Source: Halorutilus salinus
Lineage (GTDB): Archaea; Halobacteriota; Halobacteria; Halobacteriales; Halorutilaceae
Reading direction: 5' to 3'
DNA: 64,000 bases
Assembly (NCBI RefSeq): GCF_026242195.1
Contig: NZ_RKLV01000003.1
Location: 124,001 to 188,000, forward strand
A program made the position numbers and the translations under genes. Positions 24,212 to 33,640 of this stretch are shown piece after piece (the first letter of the stretch is position 1; each line of letters begins with the position of its first letter). The notes beneath the pieces are model-generated. The model had not been told where the DNA came from. It made no database searches and saw nothing but the letters and a program-made list of their open reading frames with translations.

Positions 24212-25723
24212 TCACTCTCTCCAGAAGGGACGTGTAAAGACGACGAGAACAGGCAGGATTTCGAGTCTACCCATCCACATCATAACGAACATCACCATCT
24301 TTGTGGTGTTCGTGAAGTCGCCGTAGCCGCCCATAGGACCGACGACGCCGAACGCGGGACCTATGTTTCCGACGAGTGCGGCGGACGCGCTCAGAGCCTC
24401 GAAGTTGGAGAGCGAAAGACCCGCACGCAAGGAGTCTTCCATTATGACGACGGCACCGAGAAGGAAGACCAAGAAGTAGATAACCAAGAAGGCTAGCGCG
24501 CTACGTACGGCGTCCTCGTCAAGAACCCTACCGCTTAGACGCAGAGGAACCACAGCGTCGGGATGCGAGACGGTGTAAAGCTCGCGTCTGAGCACCTTCG
24601 AAACCACCTTCCACCGCAGAACCTTGACGCCGCCGCCCGTGCTACCAACCATACCGCCGACGAACATAGACGCAAAAAGCAGTAGCTGTGTAGACGCGCC
24701 CCAGAGGTTGAAGTCGGCGCTTGCGTACCCTGTCGTCGTTACGGTTGAGACAAACTGAAAGACGGATTCGCGTACCGAAGCCTCTACACCGCCGACCGCC
24801 GCATCCGTACCTGCACCGAGGAAGAGCAAGACCGCACCGAGCGCAGAAGCCGCACCCACGATACCGACGTAAAGACGGAACTCGCCGTTGCGGACGAGGG
24901 CGAGCGGGTCTCTTTCTTCCACCACCGTCCAGATAAGCGCGAAGCTCGTACCCGCGACGAGCATGAACGCCGCTAACGTCCACTGTACGGCTGGCGAGAA
25001 GGCTTCGATTGAACGCGCTTCGGGCGAGAAACCTCCCGTCGGCATCGTTGTAAGCGCGTGCGCCACGGCGTTGTACAACGTCATTCCGTCTGCGATATCT
25101 GCGATGTGTAGACCGTAGAGAAGACCGACGAGAACCGCGGTCGCGACGAAGTACAGACCCCAGAGTATACGCGCAGTCTGTACGATGCTCGGTGCGAGCT
25201 TCTCAATACCCTGACCCGGGGTCTCCGTCTCCATCAACTGCGCACCCCCGACCGATAGGCGCGAAAGTATTGCGACGCCCAGGACGATTATACCCATTCC
25301 TCCGAGCCACTGTGTCATCTGTCTCCACATCATGACCGCACGTGAATGCGTCTCGAAGGAGATGTCTTCCATGACCGTCGCACCCGTCGTCGTGAAGCCG
25401 CTCATCGATTCGAAAAGCGCGTTGACGGGATGTGCGACAGCACCTGCGTCGGCAAGGACGTACGGAAACGCGCCGAACACGGAGACGGCGAGCCACGAGA
25501 CCGCAACCATAAGGAACGCTTCGCGCCCGTGCAGACTCGGTTCGGTGTCGAGACGTTCGAGCAAGAAGCCGGTAACGAGCGCGATACCCGCCGTGACCGC
25601 GAAGACCCACGCGTCCTCGCCGTAGTAGAGACCGATTGCGAGCGGAAAGAGAACCGGGACGGCGAGGTACTTTACGACCGTACCGACGAGACTGACGCTC
25701 GACCGCCAGTCTAACTTTGCCAT
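24212..25723 (-). CDS. trkH: TrkH-type potassium transporter membrane subunit (copy 2)
   Basis: 503 aa with the four M1-P-M2 units of the SKT family. Selectivity-filter segments recognisable: SMSGFTTTGATVMEDI (first), THALTTMPTGGFSPEARSIE-like second (AHALTTMPTGGFSPEARS), TVTTTGYASADFN (third) and LVGNIGPAFGVVG (fourth). It forms the K+ pore and needs a TrkA RCK protein for gating. Potassium uptake is the core osmotic strategy of salt-in archaea. Tandem with a second, related trkH (25763) and trkA, all leftward. Confidence 0.93.
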   Translation of the reverse strand: MAKLDWRSSVSLVGTVVKYLAVPVLFPLAIGLYYGEDAWVFAVTAGIALVTGFLLERLDTEPSLHGREAFLMVAVSWLAVSVFGAFPYVLADAGAVAHPVNALFESMSGFTTTGATVMEDISFETHSRAVMMWRQMTQWLGGMGIIVLGVAILSRLSVGGAQLMETETPGQGIEKLAPSIVQTARILWGLYFVATAVLVGLLYGLHIADIADGMTLYNAVAHALTTMPTGGFSPEARSIEAFSPAVQWTLAAFMLVAGTSFALIWTVVEERDPLALVRNGEFRLYVGIVGAASALGAVLLFLGAGTDAAVGGVEASVRESVFQFVSTVTTTGYASADFNLWGASTQLLLFASMFVGGMVGSTGGGVKVLRWKVVSKVLRRELYTVSHPDAVVPLRLSGRVLDEDAVRSALAFLVIYFLVFLLGAVVIMEDSLRAGLSLSNFEALSASAALVGNIGPAFGVVGPMGGYGDFTNTTKMVMFVMMWMGRLEILPVLVVFTRPFWRE

Positions 25724-25762
25724 GTCCCAACCACGTTACGGGACTAACATAACTCTGTGGTA

Positions 25763-27259
25763 TCATCGCCTCCAGTACGTCGGCGTGAGAAGGACGAGTA
25801 TGGGGATTATCTCTATACGTCCGACCCACATCATGACGACCATACCCAGCTTGGTCGTCTCAGGAAAGCCGGCGTAGCTGTTCATGGGTCCGGCGTCGCC
25901 AAAGGCGGGTCCTATGTTGAAGAACGTCGCCGCCGCGGCGCTCATCGCCTCGAACTCGTCGAGGCTTACAGCCGCGCGCGCAGAGTCGACGGCGACGAAG
26001 ACGGTGAAGCCGAAGAAGAAGACGAGTGAGACGAGGACGAAGGCGTACGTGTCACGTACGGTATCCTCGTCGACGACGGAGCCGCTGAGACGTACGGGAC
26101 GGACGGCGTCGGGATGCACGGCTTTGAACAGGTCGCGTCTGAACGCCTTCGCTACGACGAGCCACCGTACCATCTTTATAGAACACGTCGTGCTACCCGC
26201 CATACCGCCGAAGAACATACAGACGAACAGGAGGTGCTTGCCGGCGGACGACCAAGCGTTGAAATCCGTGCTCGCGTACCCCGTCGTCGTCAGCATAGAG
26301 ACGACGTTGAAGACGCCGTGACGGAGGCTCTCCTCGACCGTCGCGTGCGCACCGTCGAGTACGAGAAGAGCGGTTGCGGTCACCGCGAAGACGGAGAGCA
26401 CGACGCCGTAGAAACGGAACTCCTCGCTTCTCCGTAGCCTCGCAGTGTCGCCGTGCGTCACGTAGTAGATGAGTATGAAGCTCGTCGCCCCGACGAGCAT
26501 TCCGGGTATCATCGCCCACTGGACGACGGGGGCGAAAGCCTCTATGGAGCGCGGTTCGGGCGAGAAGCCCGACGTGGAGACGCTCGTAAACGCGTGCGCG
26601 ACGGCGTTGTAGAACGTCATACGTGGCGCGAGACCGACGGCGTTCAACGAGTACAGGAAAGCCGTCTGCGCCACGGTGAGAGCGACGTACAGCCTTACGA
26701 TTATACGCGCGGTTTCCTCAATACGTGGCGTTAGCTTGTTTACGTTCTGTGTCTGTGTCTCCGTCTCCATCAACTGCGCACCGCCGACGGAGAGTTCGGA
26801 AAGTATGGCTGTGGCTACGACGAGTATACCGAGACCGCCGAGCCACTGTATTAGCTGACGCCAGATAAGCACGGAGCGCGAATGTACGTCGAAGCTCTCG
26901 ACAACCGTCGCCCCCGTCGTGGTTATACCGCTCATCGATTCGAAAACCGCGCTCATCGGCGACGCCAGAACCCCTTCGCCCGCGACGATAAAAGGCACCG
27001 CACCGATGAGGGCGACGCCGAGCCACGAAAGTGCGACGGTCAGGAAAGCCTCACGTCCGCCAAGGTCGCCGCCGCCTCTGCAGACGGTTTCGAGACCGAC
27101 GCCAACGACGAAGGAGACGACAGCGGCTGTGACGAAAGGCACGACTGTTTCGCCGTAGTAGACGGCGACGCCCGCGGGTAGAACGAAAGCCACGGTGAGG
27201 TACTTCAGAACCGACCCGACCAGCGCGATAGCCGCGCGCAGGTCGACTGAGAGTTTCAT
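25763..27259 (-). CDS. trkH: TrkH-type potassium transporter membrane subunit (copy 1)
   Basis: 498 aa, same four-repeat architecture; filter segments SMSGITTTGATVVES, THAFTSVSTSGFSPEPR-like (AHAFTSVSTSGFSPEPRS), MLTTTGYASTDFN and TFFNIGPAFGDAG. The second filter loop has S-T-S-G in place of the M-P-T-G of copy 2, so the two paralogues may differ in ion affinity or regulation. Its start overlaps the trkA stop by four bases, making it the direct partner of TrkA. 40 bp separate it from copy 2. Confidence 0.93.
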   Translation of the reverse strand: MKLSVDLRAAIALVGSVLKYLTVAFVLPAGVAVYYGETVVPFVTAAVVSFVVGVGLETVCRGGGDLGGREAFLTVALSWLGVALIGAVPFIVAGEGVLASPMSAVFESMSGITTTGATVVESFDVHSRSVLIWRQLIQWLGGLGILVVATAILSELSVGGAQLMETETQTQNVNKLTPRIEETARIIVRLYVALTVAQTAFLYSLNAVGLAPRMTFYNAVAHAFTSVSTSGFSPEPRSIEAFAPVVQWAMIPGMLVGATSFILIYYVTHGDTARLRRSEEFRFYGVVLSVFAVTATALLVLDGAHATVEESLRHGVFNVVSMLTTTGYASTDFNAWSSAGKHLLFVCMFFGGMAGSTTCSIKMVRWLVVAKAFRRDLFKAVHPDAVRPVRLSGSVVDEDTVRDTYAFVLVSLVFFFGFTVFVAVDSARAAVSLDEFEAMSAAAATFFNIGPAFGDAGPMNSYAGFPETTKLGMVVMMWVGRIEIIPILVLLTPTYWRR

Positions 27260-28593
27260 ACCTTCTCCAGAACCTCGTCGTGTACCTCCGCCTCGACGAA
27301 AAGTACGACGTGGTCACCTTCGTGTATCGTCGTTCCTCCGCGCGGCGGTACGAACTCGACGCCCCGTGATACAGCGCCGACGACGACGCCGCCGGGGAGG
27401 TCGCCGTCCGCCTCGTGTATCGTACGACCCGCAAAGACGCTTTCGCCGTCTATCTCAACCTCGACGACCTCCGCCTGTTCGCTACCGACGAGCGCGAGAC
27501 CCACCGTCCGGTTCTTCTGTGTCAGACGCGTGATCTCCTCCGCAACCTCCTGACGCGGGTTTACCGCGACATCGACGCCCACGGTCTCGAAAAGCTCAGT
27601 GTACTCGGTGTTCTCCGTCACGACGATACTACGTTCCACCCCCATACGTCCGGCTATGAGCGCCGAGAGTAGGTTCTTCTCGTCGGAGTCGAGAGCCGAG
27701 ACGGCTATGTCGGCGTCGCCTATACGTTCGCGCTCCAAGAAGTCACGATCCGTGGCGTCGCTCTCCATCACGACCGTCTCAGGGAGTTCCTCGGCGAGTT
27801 CGCGCGCCCTGCCGCCTTCGCTCTCCACGAGACGCGGCTTGAAGCCACGATCCTGAAGAAGCGACGCGACGACCTCGCCTATCTCACCCCCGCCGAAGAC
27901 GACTATGTCGGCGTCCTTGTCCGGCGTCCCGCTCGGCGCTACGTCGACGGCGAAAGAGTGTACGCTCTCAGGGCTTCCTATGACAACGACACGGTCGCCC
28001 GTCTCTATCCTCGTCGACCCGCTCGGTATGACGACATCGCCGTTGCGCAGGACGGCGGCGAACGTAAGCGAGTCGAACCTGTCCGCCTCCGCGACCGTCT
28101 CGCCCGCGACCGGGCTGTCGTCACCGACCTCGAACTCCGCCATCTGTACGGTACCCTCGGAGAATACGTCGACATCGTGCGCCGCGGGCGTGACGACGAG
28201 ACGCGCTATCTTCTCCGCCGTTAGCACGTTCGACGCCACCATCAGATCGACACCGAAAGCGCCGGGTGAAGGCTCCCATGTTTCGAGGAACTTCCTCTTC
28301 TTGACGCGCCCGACAGTAAACGGGTCGCCCGCGGTCTTTGCCGAACCGCAGACGGCGAGGTTTGTCTCGTCGCTGTCGGTCGTTCCTATAACGATGTCCG
28401 CCTCGTCGACGCCCGCCTCGCGCAGAACCTCCATCGATGTACCGTCACCCTCGACGGCGAGCGCGTCTATGTTATACGTTACCTCCTCGACGCGTTCGGC
28501 GTCCTCGTCGACGACGGTTATCTCGTGGTTCTCCCCAAGCGACGACGCTATGTCGGTACCGACCTGCCCCGCTCCGACTATCAGGATTTTCAC
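27256..28593 (-). CDS. trkA: TrkA: cytosolic RCK subunit gating Trk potassium uptake
   Basis: 445 aa from GTG 28593 (VKILIVGAGQVGTDIASSLG). The frame is open upstream to 29046, but TTTTATGC on the minus strand (about 28613-28620) lies 25 bp before this GTG and the Rossmann start fits. Two RCK halves: N-terminal NAD-binding GAGQVG with TrkA-C (about 135-220), then IVVFGGGEIGEVVASLLQ with a second TrkA-C ending in VLFVEAEVHDEVLEKV. It binds NAD(H)/ATP and gates the TrkH pore. First gene of the trkA-trkH-trkH-usp-APC run; divergent from pncA. Confidence 0.95.
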   Translation of the reverse strand: MKILIVGAGQVGTDIASSLGENHEITVVDEDAERVEEVTYNIDALAVEGDGTSMEVLREAGVDEADIVIGTTDSDETNLAVCGSAKTAGDPFTVGRVKKRKFLETWEPSPGAFGVDLMVASNVLTAEKIARLVVTPAAHDVDVFSEGTVQMAEFEVGDDSPVAGETVAEADRFDSLTFAAVLRNGDVVIPSGSTRIETGDRVVVIGSPESVHSFAVDVAPSGTPDKDADIVVFGGGEIGEVVASLLQDRGFKPRLVESEGGRARELAEELPETVVMESDATDRDFLERERIGDADIAVSALDSDEKNLLSALIAGRMGVERSIVVTENTEYTELFETVGVDVAVNPRQEVAEEITRLTQKNRTVGLALVGSEQAEVVEVEIDGESVFAGRTIHEADGDLPGGVVVGAVSRGVEFVPPRGGTTIHEGDHVVLFVEAEVHDEVLEKV

Positions 28594-28680
28594 ACCACAA
28601 ATTCGTACCCAAGCATAAAAATCCGCCTCTTCGCTCCGTCGACGCGTAAACGTTTTGCACGAAAGCCACTTAACCGCTGT

Positions 28681-29253
28681 ATGGAACTCGACACGGAGTC
28701 GACGGCGGTCGTCGTGGTCGATACACAGAAAGGCTTCTGTCACCCCGACGGCTCTCTTTACGCACCCGCAAGCGGTGAGGCGGTCGGTGCGATCGCCGAC
28801 GTGGTCGACGAGGCGCGCGACGCCGGCGTGCAGGTCGTCTTTACGCGCGACGTACATCCGCCCGAACAGTTCGACGACGCTCATTACTACGACGAGTTCG
28901 AGCGGTGGGGCGAGCACGTCGTCGAGGGTTCGTGGGAGGCTGAGATAGTCGACGAACTCGAAGTACGCGATGAGGACAAGGTCGTCGTCAAACACACGTA
29001 CGACGCGTTTCAGGGTACTGAACTCGACGCGTGGTTGAGCGCGCACAACATCGACGACCTCGTCTTCTGCGGCACTCTTGCGAACGTCTGCGTCCTACAT
29101 ACGGCTGGTAGCGCGGGTCTGCGCGACTACCGACCCGTTATCGTTGAGGACGCGCTCGGCTACATCAAGGAAGACCACCGCGATTATGCGGTTGAGCACG
29201 CCGACCGGCTCTTCGGCGAGACGGCGACACGTGACGAACTGGGGTTCGTGTGA
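28681..29253 (+). CDS. pncA: Nicotinamidase / isochorismatase-family hydrolase
   Basis: 190 aa from ATG 28681. Catalytic triad of the cysteine-hydrolase family: Asp in VVVVDTQKGF, Lys in VVVKHTYDAFQ, Cys in FCGTLANVCVLHT. Metal-site residues D-x-H appear in FTRDVHPPEQF. Nicotinamidase converts nicotinamide to nicotinate in NAD salvage; the D-x-H pattern and length favour this over isochorismatase. The open frame extends upstream to 28525 through the trkA promoter, but the family starts at MELDTESTAVVVVD. 87 bp separate it from the divergent trkA. Confidence 0.88.
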   Translation: MELDTESTAVVVVDTQKGFCHPDGSLYAPASGEAVGAIADVVDEARDAGVQVVFTRDVHPPEQFDDAHYYDEFERWGEHVVEGSWEAEIVDELEVRDEDKVVVKHTYDAFQGTELDAWLSAHNIDDLVFCGTLANVCVLHTAGSAGLRDYRPVIVEDALGYIKEDHRDYAVEHADRLFGETATRDELGFV

Positions 29254-29356
29254 CGACGGAGTTCGGCGAAAACGGGAGGTACGTACGTCTGCGCGACGAA
29301 CACCGGCGTCGGCGCGACTGAGCAAGAGTTATCCGTCGCGCGACGGTGCCACCAAC

Positions 29357-30445
29357 ATGGCTGACGTCGAACGCACCGCGCTCGCACTCCTCGGTCTCGG
29401 ACTCGCCGCCGTGGTTGCGTACGTCGGTTACGTCTTCGTCGCGCCACTCACAGTCGCCGTCTTCGTCTACTACGCGACGCGCCCCGTCTACCGTCGACTC
29501 GGCGCGCTCCCCGTCGATCTACCCGCGAGTCTACGCGCGTCCGTCTCCATACTTTTCATAGGCGTCCCTCTCGTTCTCCTCGTCGGCTACACCGTCGTAC
29601 TCGTGGCGGTCGAGACTCAGGCGCTCGTCGAGAGGTACAGACTTTTCGAGACACTCCTCGACGGCGCGGACTCTTACATCGATACCGACCGCCTCCCCGA
29701 CCCCACGTTCGAGAGCGTCTTCGAAGCCTACCGTTCGGGCGAGTTCGATGCCGCCATCGGGTTTCTGCGTCAGAACCTCACCGCGCTCACGGGCTTCGTG
29801 ACCGGCTTCCTGTTCAACCTCTTCGTCGTCACCGTAACAGCCTACTACCTCCTCGTCGACGGCGCGCGCCTCCGTTCCTACGTCCTCCGGTACGACGAGT
29901 CGGGCGTCCTCCGCCGGTATCTCGACGCCGCGGACAGGGAACTCTCGTCCGTACTTTTCGGTAACCTCCTCAACGTCCTCGTCGTCGGTGTGGTCGGTGT
30001 CGTCGTCTTCACGGCGTACAACGCGTACGTCCCCGCGGCGGTCGAGATACCCTCGCCCGCTCTCGCGGGTGCGCTCACAGGAGTCGCCAGCCTCATCCCT
30101 GTCGTCGGTATGAAGGTGGTCTACGTCCCTCTCGCGGGATACGTTGCCGTCAGAACCTTTCTCGCGGGCGACACGTCGCTCCTCGTCTACGTCGCGGGCT
30201 TCGTCGGTGTGACCGCCGTCGCCGTCGACTTCGTCCCCGACATCGTCCTGCGACCCTACCTGAGCGGAGAGCGCACACACGTCGGTCTTCTGATGCTCGC
30301 GTATATCTTCGGACCCGCCGTCTTCGGCGTCTACGGTCTCTTCTTCGCCCCTATCGTCCTCGTACTCGCACTCACCTTCGCAGACGTTGCCCTGCCCCAT
30401 CTCCTCGGTGTCGACGAAGAACAGAAAACGCTCGACGGCTTCTAA
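29357..30445 (+). CDS. AI-2E/PerM-family membrane transporter
   Basis: 362 aa from ATG 29357 (MADVERTALALLGLGLAAVV); the frame opens at 29078 but the upstream part lies inside pncA. Eight membrane segments with the family layout: two N-terminal helices, TRPVYRRLG motif, a soluble loop (about 95-150), then helices with VVGMKVVYVPLAGYVAV and a C-terminal DFVPDIVLRPYLSGERTHVG, the most conserved AI-2E exporter region. Family members export small molecules or act as Na+/H+ antiporters; the true substrate is unknown. Overlaps the dodecin stop by four bases (convergent). Confidence 0.88.
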   Translation: MADVERTALALLGLGLAAVVAYVGYVFVAPLTVAVFVYYATRPVYRRLGALPVDLPASLRASVSILFIGVPLVLLVGYTVVLVAVETQALVERYRLFETLLDGADSYIDTDRLPDPTFESVFEAYRSGEFDAAIGFLRQNLTALTGFVTGFLFNLFVVTVTAYYLLVDGARLRSYVLRYDESGVLRRYLDAADRELSSVLFGNLLNVLVVGVVGVVVFTAYNAYVPAAVEIPSPALAGALTGVASLIPVVGMKVVYVPLAGYVAVRTFLAGDTSLLVYVAGFVGVTAVAVDFVPDIVLRPYLSGERTHVGLLMLAYIFGPAVFGVYGLFFAPIVLVLALTFADVALPHLLGVDEEQKTLDGF

Positions 30446-30657
30446 CTCATACCGCCGGTGTCCTCGATCTCAAACGCTACCTCGACCTCCGTCTGGTACT
30501 CGGGTTCGTCGACGTTTGCAAGTTCGATACCGCGCCCCTGTACCTCAACCCACTTTACGTTCTCCAGAGTCGTTTCGGCGCGTTCGACAGCCTCCATCGC
30601 GGCGTCCTCCCATGACTCGGTGCTCGAACCCGTCAGGTTGACCTTCTTGTATACCAT
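30442..30657 (-). CDS. Dodecin (flavin-storage protein)
   Basis: 71 aa from ATG 30657 (MVYKKVNLTGSSTESWEDAA). The whole protein is dodecin-like: the flavin-stacking Trp in NVKWVEVQGRGIEL, and YQTEVEVAFEIED at the end. Dodecins form dodecamers that bind riboflavin/FMN dimers and buffer flavins. A minus-strand TTTTATAC at about 30684-30691 lies 27 bp before the start, giving a leaderless transcript; the open frame extends 12 codons further but without family similarity. Confidence 0.93.
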   Translation of the reverse strand: MVYKKVNLTGSSTESWEDAAMEAVERAETTLENVKWVEVQGRGIELANVDEPEYQTEVEVAFEIEDTGGMS

Positions 30658-30766
30658 GCGGATGTAACACGTACGCGGGAGGTATAAAACCATGGCACGC
30701 CGTCACAAACCAACTACTTAACGACACCCTTATTAGTACGAGCGAACCACGACCGATAAGGTCTAA

Positions 30767-31591
30767 ATGCAGGGCGACGGTAGCTTCCCCATGAAGCTAA
30801 CCGTCCTCGTTCCGGCGTCGCTCGTGACGGAGACCGACGACGCGCGCACCGCCACCGCAAAGGTGGGTCAGGTCGCACGCGCCGCCGCGATCTTCCGTTG
30901 CGAAAACGTCGTCGTCTATGACGACGGCAAGGAACACGAGGATGACGGCGACCTGATCGCCCAAGTCCTGCGGTACGCCGCGACCCCGCCGTATCTGAGA
31001 AAGACCGTCTTCGACAGACGCGACGAACTCAGGTACGTCGGCGTCCTACCGCCGCTTGGAACGCCCCTGCACTCCGTGACCGCCGGTTCGGATTCGGAAG
31101 GGTTCGAACCCGAGTACAGAGAAGGTGTGGTGACGAAGGTCGGAACTGACGGACGCGTCTGGGTCAATTGCGGAACGCAACACCCGGTCGCCCTTCGCGT
31201 CCCTGACGAGGGGATACGGGAGGGGGAACGCGTCACCCTCAGAATCTCTTCGAGAGAGCCTCTGCGCGCCCAAGTCGCAGAACAGCCGCCGTACGGCGGA
31301 TACGAGGTCGAACGTGCGCCCCTCGACGACTGGCTTGACGCCCATGAAGGCGTCGTAGTCTGTGCGTCGAGACGCGGGAAGGTCGTCGAAGACGGCGACC
31401 TACGCGCCGACAACCTCGCGATCGTCTTCGGCGCTCCACAGCGTGGTGTCGGCGAGATTCTGAGGGAGCGCGACGTATCCGTAGAGTTCGACTCCGTTGT
31501 CAACACCTTACCCAACCAAGGCGTTGAGACTGTGAGGACAGAGGAAGCCGTCCTCGCCACGCTCGCCTTGGCTAACAAAGCAAACAGATAG
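30767..31591 (+). CDS. SPOUT-fold RNA methyltransferase of the ribosomal operon
   Basis: 274 aa. Deep-trefoil SPOUT methyltransferase (DUF171 type) with an OB-like insert (about 105-165). Conserved motifs: AAAIFRCENVVVYDDG, PPYLRKTVFDRRDELRYVGV, LPPLGTPLH and C-terminal NTLPNQGVETVRTEEAVLAT with the SAM-binding knot. Homologues are encoded just upstream of rpl3 in haloarchaea and are thought to methylate rRNA. TATA-like TTATTAG at about 30731 fits a start at ATG 30767; homologues begin at the internal MKLTVLVPASLV (ATG 30791), so either start is possible. Twelve bases separate it from rpl3. Confidence 0.85.
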   Translation: MQGDGSFPMKLTVLVPASLVTETDDARTATAKVGQVARAAAIFRCENVVVYDDGKEHEDDGDLIAQVLRYAATPPYLRKTVFDRRDELRYVGVLPPLGTPLHSVTAGSDSEGFEPEYREGVVTKVGTDGRVWVNCGTQHPVALRVPDEGIREGERVTLRISSREPLRAQVAEQPPYGGYEVERAPLDDWLDAHEGVVVCASRRGKVVEDGDLRADNLAIVFGAPQRGVGEILRERDVSVEFDSVVNTLPNQGVETVRTEEAVLATLALANKANR

Positions 31592-31603
31592 GAGAGAAAA
31601 CGA

Positions 31604-32590
31604 ATGCCAACGCCATCGAATCCGAGGAAAGGATCGAAAGGCTTCGGTCCACGGAAACGCGCCGACAGCGAGGTGCCACAGTTCCGTTCTTGGCCCGAAG
31701 CCGACGGCGAGCCTGCGCTACAGGGTTTTGCCGGCTACAAAGCCGGTATGACCCATGTCATGATGGTCAACGACCAGCAGGGTTCGCCACGTGAAGGAAT
31801 GACGGAGAGCGTTCCCGTCACCATCGTCGAGACACCGCCTATGCGTGTCGCCGCGGTCCGCGGATACCGCGAGACACCGTACGGGAGACGTCCCGTTACT
31901 GAGGTCTGGACGGACGAACTCGACGAGGAGACGGAACGCGTCGTTGCACAGCCCGAAGAAGAAGGCGATGTCGACGAGTTACGCGGCGAGGACGTTGACG
32001 AGGTACGTGTAATCGCTTACGCCACGCCCGCAGAGGTCGACGGCGTGCCCAAGAAGAAGCCCGAACTGATGGAGGTTCCCGTAGCGGGCGGAAACGTCGA
32101 CGCTTCGCTCGACCGTGCGGAGGAACTACTCGGCGGCGGCGCCGATGTCGACGAGGTTCACCGTTCGGGCGAGTACATCGACGTGTCCGCCGTTACGAAG
32201 GGCAAGGGTACGCAGGGTCCCGTCAAACGGTGGGGCGTCAAGCTACGCAAAGGGAAGCACTACAGACAGGGATGGAGGAGACGTATAGGCAACCTCGGTC
32301 CTTGGCACCCGTCGCGCGTACGTTCGACGGTTCCACAGCAGGGACAGATGGGATACCACCAGCGTACGGAGATAAACAAACGCGTCCTGTCGGTCGACGA
32401 CGAGGACGCTACGCCCGAAGGCGGCTTCGTCAACTACGGCGAGGTTTCGTCGTCGTACCTGTTGGTCAAAGGAAGCGTTCCGGGTCCCAAGGGTCGTCTC
32501 GTAAGGACGCGCCACGCGGTGCGTCCCAAGGACGACGCCGCTTACGACCCAGAGATACGTTACGTAAGCACGAGCTCTGACCAAGGATGA
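31604..32590 (+). CDS. rpl3: Ribosomal protein uL3
   Basis: 328 aa. Archaeal L3: GFAGYKAGMTHVMMVN, the conserved tryptophan-finger region (HYRQGWRRRIGNLGPWHPSR) that reaches toward the peptidyl-transferase centre, and GQMGYHQRTEINKRV. It starts the S10-type operon; its stop overlaps the rpl4 start. The acidic insert around residues 105-130 (EPEEEGDVDELRGEDVDE) is typical of halophiles. Confidence 0.97.
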   Translation: MPTPSNPRKGSKGFGPRKRADSEVPQFRSWPEADGEPALQGFAGYKAGMTHVMMVNDQQGSPREGMTESVPVTIVETPPMRVAAVRGYRETPYGRRPVTEVWTDELDEETERVVAQPEEEGDVDELRGEDVDEVRVIAYATPAEVDGVPKKKPELMEVPVAGGNVDASLDRAEELLGGGADVDEVHRSGEYIDVSAVTKGKGTQGPVKRWGVKLRKGKHYRQGWRRRIGNLGPWHPSRVRSTVPQQGQMGYHQRTEINKRVLSVDDEDATPEGGFVNYGEVSSSYLLVKGSVPGPKGRLVRTRHAVRPKDDAAYDPEIRYVSTSSDQG

Positions 32591-33342
32591 CGATGAAAGC
32601 ACAGAAGGTCGATACGGACGGAGACGAGACGGGCGAGGTCACCCTCCCCGGTGCCTTCGGGACGCCGTTCCGTCCCGACATCGTGGAACGCGCCTTCCTC
32701 GCGACGCAGGCGAACGAGAAACAGCCGTACGGCGCGGACGAGTTCGCGGGTATGCGTACGAGCGCAGAGTCGCCGGGTAGCGGACAGGGTATCGCGCACG
32801 TTCCGCGTATCAACAACGGCAACCGTGCGGCACGCGTTCCGCACTCCGTCGGCGGACGTAAGGCACACCCGCCTAAGGCTGAGAAGAAGATCGGCGAGGA
32901 CTTCAACGACAAGGAGCGCGCACTCGCCTTCGACAGCGCCGTCGCCGCGACCGCAGACGAGGTACGTGTACGTGACCGCGGGCACGACTTTGACGAGGAC
33001 GTAGACCTCCCCGTCGTCGTTGACGCAGGGTTCGAGGAACTCGTCAAGACGCAGGAGGTCGTCGATGTTCTCGAAACGCTGGGTCTCCACGACGATATAC
33101 AACGCGCAGACGAAGGACGTGGGATCCGAGCAGGACGCGGCACGACGCGTGGAAGGAAGTACAGGACGCCGACGAGCATACTTTTCGTGACGAGCGACGG
33201 GTTGCGCGCGGCGCGTAACCTGCCCGGCGCGGACGTTGTTACCGCCGACGAGTTAGGCGTCGCCGACCTCGCACCCGGCGGCGACGCGGGACGCCTCACC
33301 GTCTGGACGGAGCCTGCTCTGGAGGTGCTTGACGAACGATGA
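32587..33342 (+). CDS. rpl4: Ribosomal protein uL4
   Basis: 251 aa. Globular domain plus the long extended loop (about 50-100; RVPHSVGGRKAHPPKAEKK) that lines the peptide exit tunnel. AGRGTTRGRKYRTPTSILFV is the conserved core. Starts at ATG 32587 overlapping the rpl3 stop (ATGA) and overlaps rpl23 by four bases. Confidence 0.97.
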   Translation: MTMKAQKVDTDGDETGEVTLPGAFGTPFRPDIVERAFLATQANEKQPYGADEFAGMRTSAESPGSGQGIAHVPRINNGNRAARVPHSVGGRKAHPPKAEKKIGEDFNDKERALAFDSAVAATADEVRVRDRGHDFDEDVDLPVVVDAGFEELVKTQEVVDVLETLGLHDDIQRADEGRGIRAGRGTTRGRKYRTPTSILFVTSDGLRAARNLPGADVVTADELGVADLAPGGDAGRLTVWTEPALEVLDER

Positions 33343-33590
33343 GGGTTATCAAGAGACCGCATATCACGGAGAAAGGTATGGACATGATGGACTTCGAGAA
33401 CAAGATGCAGTTCATCGTCCACACCGATGCGACGAAGCCGGAGGTTGCGGACGAGATAGAGGACGAGTACGAAGCCGACGTTGCGAACGTCAACACACAG
33501 ATAACCATGAACGGAGAAAAGAAGGCGACCGTAGAGTTCGCCGAGGAAGACGTGGCACAGGATATAGCGTCGCGTATGGGGGCGTTCTAA
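33339..33590 (+). CDS. rpl23: Ribosomal protein uL23
   Basis: 83 aa, complete archaeal L23 (RVIKRPHITEKGMDMMDFEN), near the tunnel exit where SRP and the Sec translocon dock. It overlaps rpl4 by four bases. Unlike most junctions in this operon, it does not abut the next ribosomal gene: a 51-bp insert with a 15-codon ORF and two hairpins separates it from rpl2. Confidence 0.96.
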   Translation: MRVIKRPHITEKGMDMMDFENKMQFIVHTDATKPEVADEIEDEYEADVANVNTQITMNGEKKATVEFAEEDVAQDIASRMGAF

Positions 33591-33592
33591 AG

Positions 33593-33640
33593 ATGGCACT
33601 GAGCAAAGCTCAGCGCTTCTCAGACACGGGAGGTGTCTGA
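33593..33640 (+). CDS. 15-codon mini-ORF between rpl23 and rpl2
   Basis: ATG 33593 reads MALSKAQRFSDTGGV-stop. It starts two bases after the rpl23 stop and ends one base before the rpl2 ATG, so a ribosome could pass straight through all three frames. It contains CTGAGC-AAA-GCTCAG (about 33599-33613) and most of the 9-bp hairpin at 33619-33641. Whether a peptide is made is unknown; the similar mini-ORFs at two other junctions argue against chance. Confidence 0.4.
   Translation: MALSKAQRFSDTGGV

Noticed and set aside
28594-29046. 150-residue N-terminal extension of TrkA
   Set aside because: It is antisense to pncA, and the Rossmann motif begins at GTG 28593, which has its own TATA box.
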